Source: Ianthella basta (Eukaryota > Porifera > Demospongiae > Verongiida > Ianthellidae). Taken from it: DNA of 64,000 nt. Numbering within the stretch: position 1 is the stretch's first letter; the number at the start of each line of letters is the position of its first letter. Below, piece after piece: positions 22,820-33,762 of the stretch. Where the stretch lies: assembly GCA_964019415.1 (NCBI GenBank), contig OZ025868.1, positions 15,498,578 through 15,562,577 of the forward strand, read 5' to 3'. The notes under the pieces were generated by a model. That model was not told the DNA's origin and did no database searches. It saw nothing but the letters and a program-made list of their open reading frames with translations. A program made the position numbers and the translations under genes.

Positions 22820-23082
22820 CTACACCACGGAGGGCTGCACTAGTTTGCTGCTGATTTCCCGAATCATGGTCTGGTAGACATCAACATCTCCCTGCGTGTG
22901 GAGTAGCTCCAGGTTAATGTGGCCATTGGAAGTTTGACTGAGGACAATCTTGAGCACTGTGCTGTTGTACTGTACGAGGAACTCACTTGGGGACACACGG
23001 TGGTGGGAGAGGCCGATGTTAGTCAGCACAGCATCCAGCTGTTTGCAAGCAGCTGACAGATATGCCTCAGTGGAGGGAGGGG
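22820..23082 (-). CDS. Final SIK-like exon, copy B (KA1-like tail)
   Basis: Open over 263 bp from the acceptor CCCCAG to the stop, reading AYLSAACKQLDAVL to SSKLVQPSVV. It joins in phase with the penultimate exon (NMEAP + A). It is identical to the duplicate at 46,268 and nearly identical to the unit 3 copy. Confidence 0.6.
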
Positions 23083-23220
23083 CTGGGGAGGAGAGGGAGG
23101 AGGGGAAAGTGGGTAACCTGCTAAAAGAGTGTTGTACAGTCAAGATGATAAAGATGGGGCTATGACTCTAACTAGATACCTGTCCAGTGCTGTTGTGGCA
23201 CCTTCACATTGACATTCATG

Positions 23221-23237
23221 AACACACACACACGTGA

Positions 23238-23269
<32 letters not shown>

Positions 23270-23328
23270 GTGAGCACGCGCACACACACACACGTGAGCG
23301 CGCGCGCGCACACACACACACGTGAGCG

Positions 23329-23386
<58 letters not shown>

Positions 23387-23406
23387 AGCGCGCGCACACA
23401 CACACA
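23221..23406. repeat. CA/CG microsatellite
   Basis: (CA)n broken by GTGAGCGCGCGC blocks that themselves recur about every 40-60 bp. Purine/pyrimidine alternation with long CG runs makes this a candidate Z-DNA former. Confidence 0.9.
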
Positions 23407-24159
23407 TTCAACTCATAAGAGATGTACTACAGTCTTGTGATTAGACACTCACCCACACACACTGAGTGATGTTCACTGACACACTCAACTCTCAACACAC
23501 ACCTTGATGTACACCCTAGGACGGACATACCAGAGACATCCTCACACACACACAACCTAGACACGCCTCCTGACACACCCATGGATAACCTCACACACAC
23601 CCCGAGACGTCTTCACACACACCAGAGACACGCCCCCTGACACACCCACCTGGTGCCTCCATGTTGCTCTGACCATGCACTGGATTCCCATTAGTCACTG
23701 CATTAGACACCACCACACTACATCCGTGGTGGAGCTGTGTTTGAAGGGGAGGGGCAACGGATGTACATGCTTGCCCACTTCCCAGCGCAGCCACGTACAC
23801 CTACCACAGAAGCTCTATAAAGGTTCCATTCCAGCATATCCTGTACCTGTCTATGATTCCAGAAATGACAATCGCTAAATTAGTAGCTAACCACACTACT
23901 CCTGGTCACATGCATGCAATTAAAAATGACGTAATGACACTACTGTGCTACTGATACTGAAGGAGGGAATTGCTTGAGCACCACATCCGCCAACAGATAA
24001 GCCTCAATGGAGGGAGGGGCTGGGGAGGAGAGAGAGGAGGAGACAGTGCGTATCGTAGAGTCAAGATAATACAGATGGGGCTATGACTCTAACTAGACAC
24101 CTATCCAGTGCTGTTGTGGCACCTTCACATTGACATTCACTTTCACATTCATGAACACA

Positions 24160-24410
<251 letters not shown>

Positions 24411-24508
24411 CTAGCACAGGTCAGAGAGGTGCTGTAGCTGACATGGGGCACTCCTCCCACAATCCCTTGGACCCCACCCACACCAGACATTAGACTGTGG
24501 ACACTCAC

Positions 24509-24605
24509 TGGCTTGTATGTGATGTGTGACTGAGGCAGCCGACCATACTGTTTCTGCATCACATGAGGTTTACGAAAGTCTTCCTTGATCTGACGCATGC
24601 TCCCA
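24509..24605 (-). CDS. Unassigned exon of SIK-like copy B
   Basis: Acceptor CATTGCAG, then SMRQIKEDFRKPHVMQKQYG and RLPQSHITYKP, then donor CCA|GTGAGT. It lies between the regulatory-site exon and the Gln-rich exon, so it most likely belongs to the same gene. In copy A the corresponding place has been deleted or replaced. I do not recognise the sequence as a named domain. Confidence 0.5.
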
Positions 24606-25129
24606 CTGCAATGGAATAATTAAAGTAATTTAAACAATTCACTCCTCAGTCCACTGTGTCACCATCCACAGACAGAACACCACACACACCAAATACACCT
24701 TCAAACACAACACTGACACACCCTCAAACACACCCCATACACGCCCTCTTGACACACCCCTTGCACACTCCACTAACTGGTTGGTTGGTGAGGCTCACCT
24801 CCACCATCTGATGATATTCACTCAGTTCCACACACCATCAGACACACACCTTGGAGTGAAGTGGCTGTAGCAACCCCTTTGGAGAGGGGGGAGTCCCAAC
24901 ACTGAGTAGACTGATTCTAGATTGGAAATGGGAAGGAGACAGTGTCCCATCATAGTCAGACCTTGGAATGAAGTGGGACACACAACAATACACACACACT
25001 CAAACATACACACACACACCAAAGTAAAATATGATGATGATAGGATATATCATTAGTACAAAGTGCTGACCATCTTTTCATCACTGTGATACCTGTCATG
25101 TGCTGTTGTGGCACATTCACATTCATAAA

Positions 25130-25382
<253 letters not shown>

Positions 25383-25744
25383 CACATTCACCTCATGACC
25401 TGTTAAGAGATGTACTACAGTCTTGTGATTAGACACTCACCCACACACACTGAGTGATGTTTACTGCCACACTCTCAACAACTCTCAACACATCTTCATG
25501 TGCAACGTAGGCCTGACACCCCACAGAGACGTACAGAGACATCCTCACACACACCAGACACACGCCCCCTGACACACCCACCTGGTGCCTCCATGTTGCT
25601 CTGACCATGCACTGGGTTCCCATTAGTCACTGCATTAGACACCACCACACTACATCCGTGGTGGAGCTGTGTTTGAAGCTAAGCTGAGGGAGTCGCCATT
25701 GGGTCAGGGTCATCTAACAGATGAGTTAACAGAAATGGGTTGGG

Positions 25745-25814
25745 ACACTAGTACACTAGCACACTAGCACACAAGTACACTAGTACACTAGTACACTAGT
25801 ACACTAGTACACTA
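25745..25814. repeat. 10-bp tandem repeat ACACTAGTAC
   Basis: Seven units of ACACTAGTAC with two ACACTAGC variants. Each unit contains the palindrome ACTAGT. No function is evident. Confidence 0.9.
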
Positions 25815-26126
25815 TGTGCATACATTTATACAATACAGTCCATTTCAGGTTGCTTGCCCCACGAATGTATCATGGGATATCAAGTTGACCAATGAAACCT
25901 GATGCCTTACCTGATGATGCAATTGGTTCAATGAATTTGATTGGTCAGTTTGATTGTCCATTTTATGGTTGTGGAACAAGCAACACCCTCTCCCACACCA
26001 ACACTTCATCACCTCCCCTCACACCCTCCCCTCACCCCTTCCCCTCCCCCACCCCTCCCATTCACCCCTCTCCCTTCCCTCCCTCCACCCCTCACACCCA
26101 CCCCTCCCCTCCCACCCCTCACACAC

Positions 26127-26233
26127 CTTGTCAAATCCACTCATGATGACACTGTTCTTGGCCAGTTCACACATGTCCACACTACTCAGCTTCCACACTT
26201 GAGCTGCAATGCTGTACTCCTCCATCAGCGGCT
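26127..26233 (-). pseudogene. Isolated AMP deaminase exon
   Basis: After an AAG acceptor the frame reads (E)[16 protein letters not shown] and then [19 protein letters not shown] up to a donor AAG|GTGTGT at 26,127. This matches the highly conserved region near the C-terminus of AMP deaminase ([17 protein letters not shown] followed by DMCELARNSV). AMP deaminase converts AMP to IMP. Both splice sites are plausible and the phase (E split after its first base) is like that of a normal internal exon, but I found no neighbouring AMP deaminase exon within several kb. It is therefore best read as a displaced exon or remnant of a larger gene disrupted by the duplications. Confidence 0.75.
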
Positions 26234-26841
26234 CTTATACATAGGTAAATAGTATTAGATATTATACAGAATCATTGCTGCATGTATGAGTACATTCACA
26301 AAACGCTTGGTCATCACTGTTCCATATAAGTACCCATATACAGCACAGTATGACGTCCATCCATGGATACACACCACCTGCTTGCAGGTGAACACTAAAG
26401 TTATGCACAACTACATCAAGACACATTTTGGGTGTGGGGGGAGTAGAATCTGAAGCTGATAGTAACAGAACATACAAACACATATGCAGCTACATCAAGA
26501 GTTAGTGTTACCATGCACACATCTTGGAAGTTACAAATTAATTCACTCCTGAATGCATTGAGACAAGTCAAGCCCCACTCTAGTGTGCACACACACTAGA
26601 GCAGAGCTTGCTTTTGTTGTTGGTCTTGTGGTATTAAACCTCACATTCAAAATTTACTATGGGCTAACAATTTTCAGCTGTTTAATATTCTGACGGAATC
26701 TCACAAATAAGAGTCTGTCAGTCCCCAGTTATAGTAGGCTATCCAGCCAGATCTTTTGTGTGCCATAACATAAAGAGGCACAATCTGGTTTAGCAAAGGA
26801 TTTTAAAATTCCAAATTAGTGGGTTTGCAGCCTATTTTAAC
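26234..26841. other. Stretch with no recognised feature
   Basis: AT-rich sequence between the AMP deaminase exon and the TTAA element. No repeat family or coding frame stands out. Confidence 0.4.
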
Positions 26842-28252
26842 TTAAAGGTCCACTGTCGCAGTTTATAAAATTTCATATTGATAGTGCTTTGTGAAACAAC
26901 TTCAATGATACCTATTCAGAGTGCTCTGCCTCACGATGGGGGAGTTACGAGGGCACAAAGTTGCAAAAAGACCAATTATGCGTGGGCGTTTCCAGTTTTC
27001 CGGCCTAACAATGCTAAAACGTCGTGACATCACAGTAGGCTCTGGAATGTTTGCGCAAGTATGGAGGAGAGTATATAGGCCAGGCAACAGACTGAACAAG
27101 AAATTGTTATCTCCTGCGAGTCTTTCTCTTACGATGAAGGCGAAACTTCTTGAGACAATGAAGGAGATACCCCTGCTGATTCTGAAACAGATCTGGGCAT
27201 GTGGGTTGCGCAGCCGTACGCGTACGGCACGACATCTATTTTGCGACACGACCAATAATACGGTGACGCCCGTCCTCAGTCCTGCAAACACCGATTTGCA
27301 CCATTCTTGGACAAAACAGAGATGGTACACCAGCCTAGAGCTGATTTGTCACCTCCTACAAGGCGTAACAGCTGAAAATACGAAGTGTGCCGAAAACATA
27401 TTTTGGAGCACTCAGCACGTACTTCAGGTCACTGGCTCCCACATTGCAGGATGTAAGCATCTTTCCACTCCTACTTGCTAGGTAGTAGGGCACACGCAAA
27501 CTCTGGTCACAGCAAGAGGTTCAGAGGAAAACTCTATGTCTCTACCGAGCATGGCTGCGCAGAACACCAGGTGGTAGGGGCATCGAAATGGCCCTGGGAC
27601 ACATTTTTCATCATCGCAAAGCTACTACTCATTCTTTTGTCCTTTGCAGCGATTTGTCGTGTTCTCAATTGGCTTTCTCTGTGCTAGGAAAGATTCTCCT
27701 GTAAGTTAGAGTGTCATTTGGATTCTGACAGATGTACTAGAGTGAGCAAAGTGGTTGTTGCTAGAATATTTAGACCAAAAAACAGCGAAATGGCAGGTAG
27801 GGCATCAGTCACAATCCGAAAGGCAGTCTATCTTACAGGAGAGTCTTATCAAGCACAGAAAAATACAATGGACCCTGCTAACAGCTGCTGGCCACCGCTT
27901 CTTCAGACTATTGCTCTTTGTGAAATGAAGCAGCGACCGTTGCCTCCACCATAGATCCATGCCTCCACTGGCCCTACTACATCCTCCAGCAACGCATTTG
28001 TGATGCATCAGGGCGAGTTCATCAGCAAGAGGGACGTGAAAGCCAGTCGGCGATTCTCTTCCCACACGGTGTGTGACCCATTCAAGCATAGACACAGATG
28101 TACGGCAAGCCTACTGCAATATGGCAGATTTCTTCGGCCGATTTTCCAGAAGTGAGCCATTATCCCTCTAACGGGGATTTCGAAGCCCTTTAACAGCGAT
28201 TTTCGGTGGTTCTAAACAATCTATCACATAAAGGCAACTTGTATAACCATGA
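26842..28252. mobile_element. TTAA-flanked DNA transposon, right end cut by the assembly gap
   Basis: The left end TTAAAGGTCCACTGTC starts at 26,842. The full copy at 50,291-51,715 shows the mirrored right end; here the sequence stops at ACCATGA just before it. The interior has plus-strand ORFs (ATG at 26,936, then 27,475-27,687 and 27,718-27,954) with no recognised domain. TTAA targets are used by piggyBac and Kolobok superfamilies; I cannot choose between them. Confidence 0.65.
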
Positions 28253-28452
28253 NNNNNNNNNNNNNNNNNNNNNNNNNNNNNNNNNNNNNNNNNNNNNNNN
28301 NNNNNNNNNNNNNNNNNNNNNNNNNNNNNNNNNNNNNNNNNNNNNNNNNNNNNNNNNNNNNNNNNNNNNNNNNNNNNNNNNNNNNNNNNNNNNNNNNNNN
28401 NNNNNNNNNNNNNNNNNNNNNNNNNNNNNNNNNNNNNNNNNNNNNNNNNNNN
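28253..28452. other. Assembly gap, 200 N
   Basis: A run of exactly 200 N, a conventional placeholder size, so the true distance is unknown. The left flank is the end of duplication copy 1. Confidence 1.
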
Positions 28453-29031
28453 TGTTCAAAGCGCACCCTGAGGAGATGGTGCATGGAAATATTAGCATGA
28501 GTTGCTCTAGATCTGATCTGTGTGGTTATCCACATCTGACACTAGTAGTATAGTGCTGGGCGAGGGTATGCAAGTATAATGCACATCAGTTACTGTATCA
28601 GTTACTTAAATATGTTAAAAGTCATGCTAGCTTACAGTATAATTATAATATAATTATGCCTGTGACAGGTCCACTGTATTATTCTGGAAGTGGAAGATGT
28701 TTAAAGATCAGTGCAGCTAACTGCCAAGGCACTTTCTGGGAGGCTAGCTTTAAGGGCAGCTACACTACACACACAGCTGCAGGTGGAGGGGTGCATATGG
28801 ATTAACACTGTGTGTGCTTGAGTGCATATGCATGACAATTACTCATTGTATGTGTGGAAGGTGTGAAAGAGAGACAAGTGAATATGAATTTCATGTGATT
28901 ATGACAATTTCATGAGAATGTGTTTGTCTGCGTTTTAGGTAACTACAGTATGTTTGCTGCACACTTTGCCATAAGGTTTACTATTCACTTTATAACAATT
29001 TCATAATAATATACCTTATACATACATAGAT

Positions 29032-29051
29032 CCCGTTGCCATGGTAACGGG
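29032..29051. promoter_or_regulatory. X-box-like (RFX) palindrome
   Basis: CCCGTTGCCATGGTAACGGG is an almost perfect palindrome and contains GTTGCC-AT-GGTAAC, the consensus bound by RFX transcription factors. A weaker version, GTTGCCATGGTAAT, lies at 33,263. RFX sites control ciliary genes in animals; here no ciliary gene is adjacent, so the match may be fortuitous or part of a mobile element. Confidence 0.4.
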
Positions 29052-29680
29052 CGTCTAAATGCTGAAATTAAATCACATAGACGCACAGCAAGCATTTCGC
29101 GGACAAACATGTAGCCAATAGGACGAGCGCTTGCATCTCGCCAGACCGGCGCCAGTGCATCTAAATCCCAGAGATGCACTGTGAGCAGTGCATCTAAATG
29201 CCGAACATGCACTGTTTTGTGGCACGCGCGGCGTTCGCGCTGTACTCTAAATGCAGCTGTGATAGGCAACAGCAGCTAACGCCACAACATACGACGCACA
29301 GGTCGCCTGGCTCACTTGCTTCGTCGAGAAACAGAGAAAAGCCACAATCCGGCTACAAACCAGAGCCGAGAAAGAATCCGGTTAGCTACGAGCTGGGAAC
29401 AGGCTTTGGTTAAAGACACCGTTCTAGGAAACGCTGTGGCTGACGTGACTAACAGTGAGTTAGCTTACGCTTAGCTGACGCGCCGCATCCACTGCCGACC
29501 TGTAGGAAACGTCCGCTGCGAGATGAACAGCCCAACTTGGACCCGAATCACACGACGTTTTCTCCGCCACTGTCAGGAGTAGCTAACTACTTCCGGTAGA
29601 CGCATGATGACGCAAGGACGAGTACGTAAACTGATTCGCTGCCGGCTCCTCACCCAATCATTTGGGATCTATAACACTTA

Positions 29681-29788
29681 AATGCTGACCAATCGGTGTC
29701 TCTGATGATTTAGACCACTCGGCACTCGGGCGCTTCGCGCCCTCAAGCCTCGTGCTCTAAATCTCAAAGACACCTCTTGGTCAGCATT
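29681..29788. repeat. Imperfect hairpin element
   Basis: The left arm AATGCTGACCAATCGGTGTC is mirrored by the right arm ending GACACCTCTTGGTCAGCATT, with an inner GGGCGCTTCGCGCCC palindrome. About 108 bp in all, compatible with a small fold-back MITE. Confidence 0.65.
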
Positions 29789-30195
29789 AACTATTACATG
29801 CAAAACAAGTGGAGATTCACTATAAATTATATGGATATAATAAAGCGAATTCTGCAACATTGTCACTAACACGTCCATGTTCTGTGTCACTTGAAAATCA
29901 TATTCTGAATCAGCAGTTGCATTTCCAAAATATAGGTCTTTGGACAGCTGTTTCTTGTGTAACTTGTACAAATTTGTATTCATATCCTTTCTTCATTGAA
30001 TGCCTGGATTCCAGGCTATCTTTGCTATGTATGTAGGGTTACGTCACGGTACACTTGTGACGTCAATGTAACATCTCTATAGTGATTGAACATGTGCAGT
30101 AAAGGGTGAATAAGGTGCCGTGGAGTAGGAAAGTGCTAACCACAAGATGGAATTCTACAAGTAAGACAGATCAACATAATTATACAGACTGGACT

Positions 30196-31215
30196 ATGGA
30201 CAATCTCAGCAACTTCAGCAACTTCACATCTCCCTATCCACTGAACAATCCTGGGTTTGTGGTGTTCAATGTAGTTATGTTACTGGGAGTGCTGCTTCCT
30301 GTGATTGTTGGGAATACAGTTCTTCTGGTGGCATTGGTCGTAGACCCATTCATTGTCAACATAATCCGTCTGGTGTTGGGAAGCATCTTGGTCTCCTGCC
30401 TCCTATTTGCACTGGGGCTAGCCATGTATCACATTGCAGGGATCATTCTCTACCTTTCACCAGTGAGCAACCCACCCACAGCTCCCTGTACTATCACAGT
30501 ATTCCTAATAGGCTTCGGAGGAGGAGCTAGATTGGTGTTTATGGCCACATTTGCTGTCGTAGTCTGCCTCGTTGTCAAGTATGGTGAAACCCCCAAGAAA
30601 CACTTTGTGGTGGCTAGCTCTATAGCAGTGGTTGTTCTGTGGATACTAGCCTTCCTTGGCAATTCTCCATTGCTATTGCAGGAAATTTTCTCCACTTTTT
30701 ATGCTGGCTATTTATCTTGTGGTATTTCTGCAATGGCAACATCTGCTTATACATATATTGGGCTGTATTTAGTCTGCTTTGGTCTCGTTCCTCTTTCTGT
30801 CACAGTCACAATCCTAGTCATCACTGTTTGCTACTTAAAGCGTCTCACTGTCAAAGACGTCAACCTGGAGAAGACCACAGTTAAATTTGGTTTCTGTTTG
30901 CTCCTTGGCAATGGAATTAACTTACTTGGGCAGATTTTCCCTCCATTAATATCTACCTCTGTTACTCCACAGCTTGCACCCCCATGGCCAGATGGACCAC
31001 CTTCTCATGCAGCAGTGACCTACATACCCTACACATTACTGAACCTAGCACTCATTCCCACTCCCATTTTGGTTCTCATCTTCTTCAAACCCATTCGTGA
31101 CAGACTGTGGCAGTGGTTGTGTTGTTGTGTGCCAAAGAAAAGAAAGGCCAAGTGCATTCATATGATCAACAACTCGGAAGTCCCCAGAAGTCAGATCACT
31201 ACAGCAAAGCTCTAA
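30196..31215 (+). CDS. Seven-transmembrane receptor, paralogue 1
   Basis: 339 codons from the first in-frame ATG. The N-terminus MDNLSNFSNFTSPYP carries three N-glycosylation sites. Seven hydrophobic segments follow, starting roughly at residues 21, 54, 97, 136, 183, 228 and 273 of this start. TM1 has GNTVLLVAL like the GN of rhodopsin-type receptors, and Cys residues before TM3 and between TM4 and TM5 could form the usual disulphide. TM7 has PTPILVLIFF in place of NPxxY. The tail WLCCCVPKKRKAK has a Cys cluster suited to palmitoylation and a basic stretch. Upstream codons are in frame but lack ATG, and the alignment to paralogue 2 shows out-of-frame indels there, so MDNLS is the likely start. 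Probably a lineage-specific class of GPCR; ligand unknown. Confidence 0.85.
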   Translation: MDNLSNFSNFTSPYPLNNPGFVVFNVVMLLGVLLPVIVGNTVLLVALVVDPFIVNIIRLVLGSILVSCLLFALGLAMYHIAGIILYLSPVSNPPTAPCTITVFLIGFGGGARLVFMATFAVVVCLVVKYGETPKKHFVVASSIAVVVLWILAFLGNSPLLLQEIFSTFYAGYLSCGISAMATSAYTYIGLYLVCFGLVPLSVTVTILVITVCYLKRLTVKDVNLEKTTVKFGFCLLLGNGINLLGQIFPPLISTSVTPQLAPPWPDGPPSHAAVTYIPYTLLNLALIPTPILVLIFFKPIRDRLWQWLCCCVPKKRKAKCIHMINNSEVPRSQITTAKL

Positions 31216-31496
31216 AGGAGACAGCAAGTTTAAAATGCTATCCATTTGACTTTGCACTTACTTGTCAAGGAGAAATCATCTTAAACTTTGTAGGCTTTAA
31301 GTGTGTGAACTCAATAGTGTGACATCATTGCAACATTCAATACATTTTCTGTTTAGCTGATTTAATAATTCAAGACACAGAATTGATTGCTACTAGACTC
31401 TGATGCCGTCACTCAAGGCCGTACGCTACCTCTCATATCTCATGGGTCTTGCAAGCCCATAGGCGAGTAGCCCTACTGCACGGAGGTCGCCATGCC

Positions 31497-31693
31497 AAAT
31501 AAATTTACGGTAACTCAGGACGTTTCAGCCACGTAGGCCTTCATCAACTGATAAACTGAAGATACAGAGGAGGTGCTATGTTCTAGCCACCGGTCACACC
31601 TCTATTTAAACACAGCACCTCCTCTGTATCTTCAGTTTACCAGCTGATGAATACCTACGTGGTTGAAACGTCATGAGTTACCATGAATTTCTG
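31497..31693. repeat. Inverted repeat with about 75-bp arms
   Basis: The left arm includes GACGTTTCAGCCACGTAGGC and ACTGAAGATACAGAGGAGGT; the right arm is its imperfect complement. A loop of about 45 bp separates them. The form is that of a fold-back MITE or a long hairpin transcript. Confidence 0.75.
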
Positions 31694-31820
31694 CTATGCA
31701 AGTACTTGAATAAATACCCACTAGCCACAATACATCCCTTGTCCCTGGTAGTATGACTGTTTGGGCCCCCAGCTGGCCCTTGATGGTACAGTAGTTTCAC
31801 GGTTTCTAGTCCCGATTGAA

Positions 31821-31944
31821 ATTTGCACTCTGCACTCAATCACGTGAACAAAGTATTGGACAGTGGCTTCATGCGTCATCACATACGTGAGAATGTGGTA
31901 TGCTCCAAATACTTAATTCACATGATTGAGTGCAGAGTGCAAAT
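31821..31944. repeat. Inverted repeat with about 40-bp arms
   Basis: ATTTGCACTCTGCACTCAAT at 31,820 is mirrored by ATTGAGTGCAGAGTGCAAAT at about 31,925. The outer 22 bases match perfectly and the rest with a few changes. Confidence 0.75.
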
Positions 31945-32615
31945 GTTAAACGCAGGTTTAAAAACTGTAAAACAACTGTATCACATTGCCTCTTTGGAGC
32001 CATGCTCAGAGATTCAGACTCAGACAAGAGTGTACAGCTAGCTGTTCCACACATTAACTGTACTTAAATATCAGCATAGCCTTCTTTGACAATTGCAATG
32101 GACAAAGCCTGCAAAGGACAAGGATCCAATTAATAATCAACTGAATCAATACAAATTACAAAATAGAGAACATGCACTATAATACGATAACACTATACAT
32201 AAATCTGTCCAGGAAGTGCTGCCAAATGTGAGAAAACTGTTCTGTTAGACAATGCAAGGATAATCAATTGTGTTGCACTGAAATGTAACCCTGTAATGCA
32301 ATGATATATTGTATTTAATATAAAGCAAGACTTACATTACAGTAGTGACAGTCATTTACCTATAATTCTATCAAATTAGAATGCCATGCAATGTGCAGGA
32401 GAGTGATGAACATGGAACTGAACAAATACACTGAACAACTTACAAATACACAACACTGTACTGAGGGCATGCATGATGATCAAATAGATGTCATTATTTC
32501 CATGATTCCTCATTTCGCCATCAGTGCAATTCCACCAAATCACATAGAGGTAAGTTACTGGCCAGGCTGACGCCAGGCACAGGTGTTAGTAGGACCAGAC
32601 CAGTGCCTAATAAGC
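31945..32615. other. Stretch with no recognised feature
   Basis: AT-rich and without a convincing open frame, repeat family or RNA-like structure. Confidence 0.4.
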
Positions 32616-32916
32616 TCATGCAGCTGCAGGTCTGGAGTGGGCTTCGGCTGCAGTTTGAAGGCGTTCAGAGAGTGAATCAAGACCCATGTCCTTCAATGCT
32701 ATTGACAGTGTGAGGCAGATATTTTGTCCTCTCTGCTCTCTCCTCCACTGAACCAGCATCATCAAACAGGCCTCTTCACCACTGTGCATCTGGGCTCTGA
32801 GCTCTGGGTCATCTGTGTCGTTGAAGCCAAAGGAGGCAGCAAGGTGTTCCCACCTCTTCCCAACATTGGAGGAGATTATGTCCACTTCAGAGTCCTCCAG
32901 TGTGGGAGAGAGGAAC
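32616..32916 (-). CDS. Death-domain exon or short gene
   Basis: After a plausible acceptor (CTTCTGTCCAG at about 32,917) the frame reads FLSPTLEDSEVDIISSNVGK, then RWEHLAASFGFND, MLVQWRREQRG and a final helix ALKDMGLDSLSERL, then a stop. The order of a Trp-containing helix with LA, a W-R pair near the middle and AL...G...L near the end is the Death-domain pattern. Death domains mediate homotypic contacts in apoptosis and immune signalling. There is no ATG at its start, so it is likely the last exon of a gene whose 5' part I could not identify; the open frame could extend to about 33,035. It lies between the two receptor genes, on the opposite strand. Confidence 0.7.
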
Positions 32917-33081
32917 TGGACAGAAGAGAATTGGCACTCACTCTCCAGAACTGCAAGGGACAGGTGATGGAGGAAAGTATGATGGAGGTTAAGGCTCCAC
33001 TGTGCAACAGCTTTTACTTGTTTCTGTCATTTTTATGCAATCTCTACATCAAGTGAGGGCTTCTCAGCTGGCTCAGTCATC

Positions 33082-33166
33082 AGAAAGGGTTGGTTCTCTA
33101 ATACCAGCTTCACAACAAGGTTTTCAACCCTGTTGTGAAGCTGGTATTAGAGAACCAACCCTTTCT
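33082..33166. repeat. Near-perfect 41-bp hairpin
   Basis: Arms 33,082-33,122 and 33,126-33,166 are complementary with a single mismatch, with a three-base loop. The arm contains GGTTGGTTCTCTAATACCAG. This could be a fold-back MITE end-to-end dimer or the source of a small-RNA hairpin. Confidence 0.85.
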
Positions 33167-33533
33167 AATCTCTACATCCTTATAATTTTTGCAGAAATTT
33201 TTATTATTGCTAGTCACCTATAGCCCTGTGATCTTAGGTGATATGAGATTTCGTAACCCATGGTTGCCATGGTAATGGGGGTATATGTGCAATAATTATA
33301 CTACTCCATTTAACCTGGATCTCTAGTAATCACTTCAGATCTAGGTCTCCTCAACTAGGCATACAGGTGTTTGGAATTAATCATGTTCCATGTGGATAGG
33401 GTTAATTGTCCTACAGAATGAGAATGGTAAAGGTTCACTGCTGCAAAATTCAGTGCATAATACTACACCCAATGTGTGTTATGAATGTGCCCATAGAGTT
33501 TAATAAGGCACATTCGCCGTGTCATTGCTACAG

Positions 33534-33762
<229 letters not shown>

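Larger units (their letters stand above)
28453..30195. other. Intergenic region upstream of receptor gene 1
   Basis: No supported gene. The part 29,030-29,650 is GC-richer than its surroundings and contains four TCTAAAT motifs (29,053, 29,159, 29,191 and 29,246), an X-box-like palindrome and a hairpin element, and may be one or more decayed mobile elements. Confidence 0.4.

Noticed and set aside
30106-30195. 30-codon N-terminal extension of receptor 1
   Set aside because: It would need a GTG start, and alignment with paralogue 2 shows single-base and 4-base indels in this interval, unlike coding sequence.
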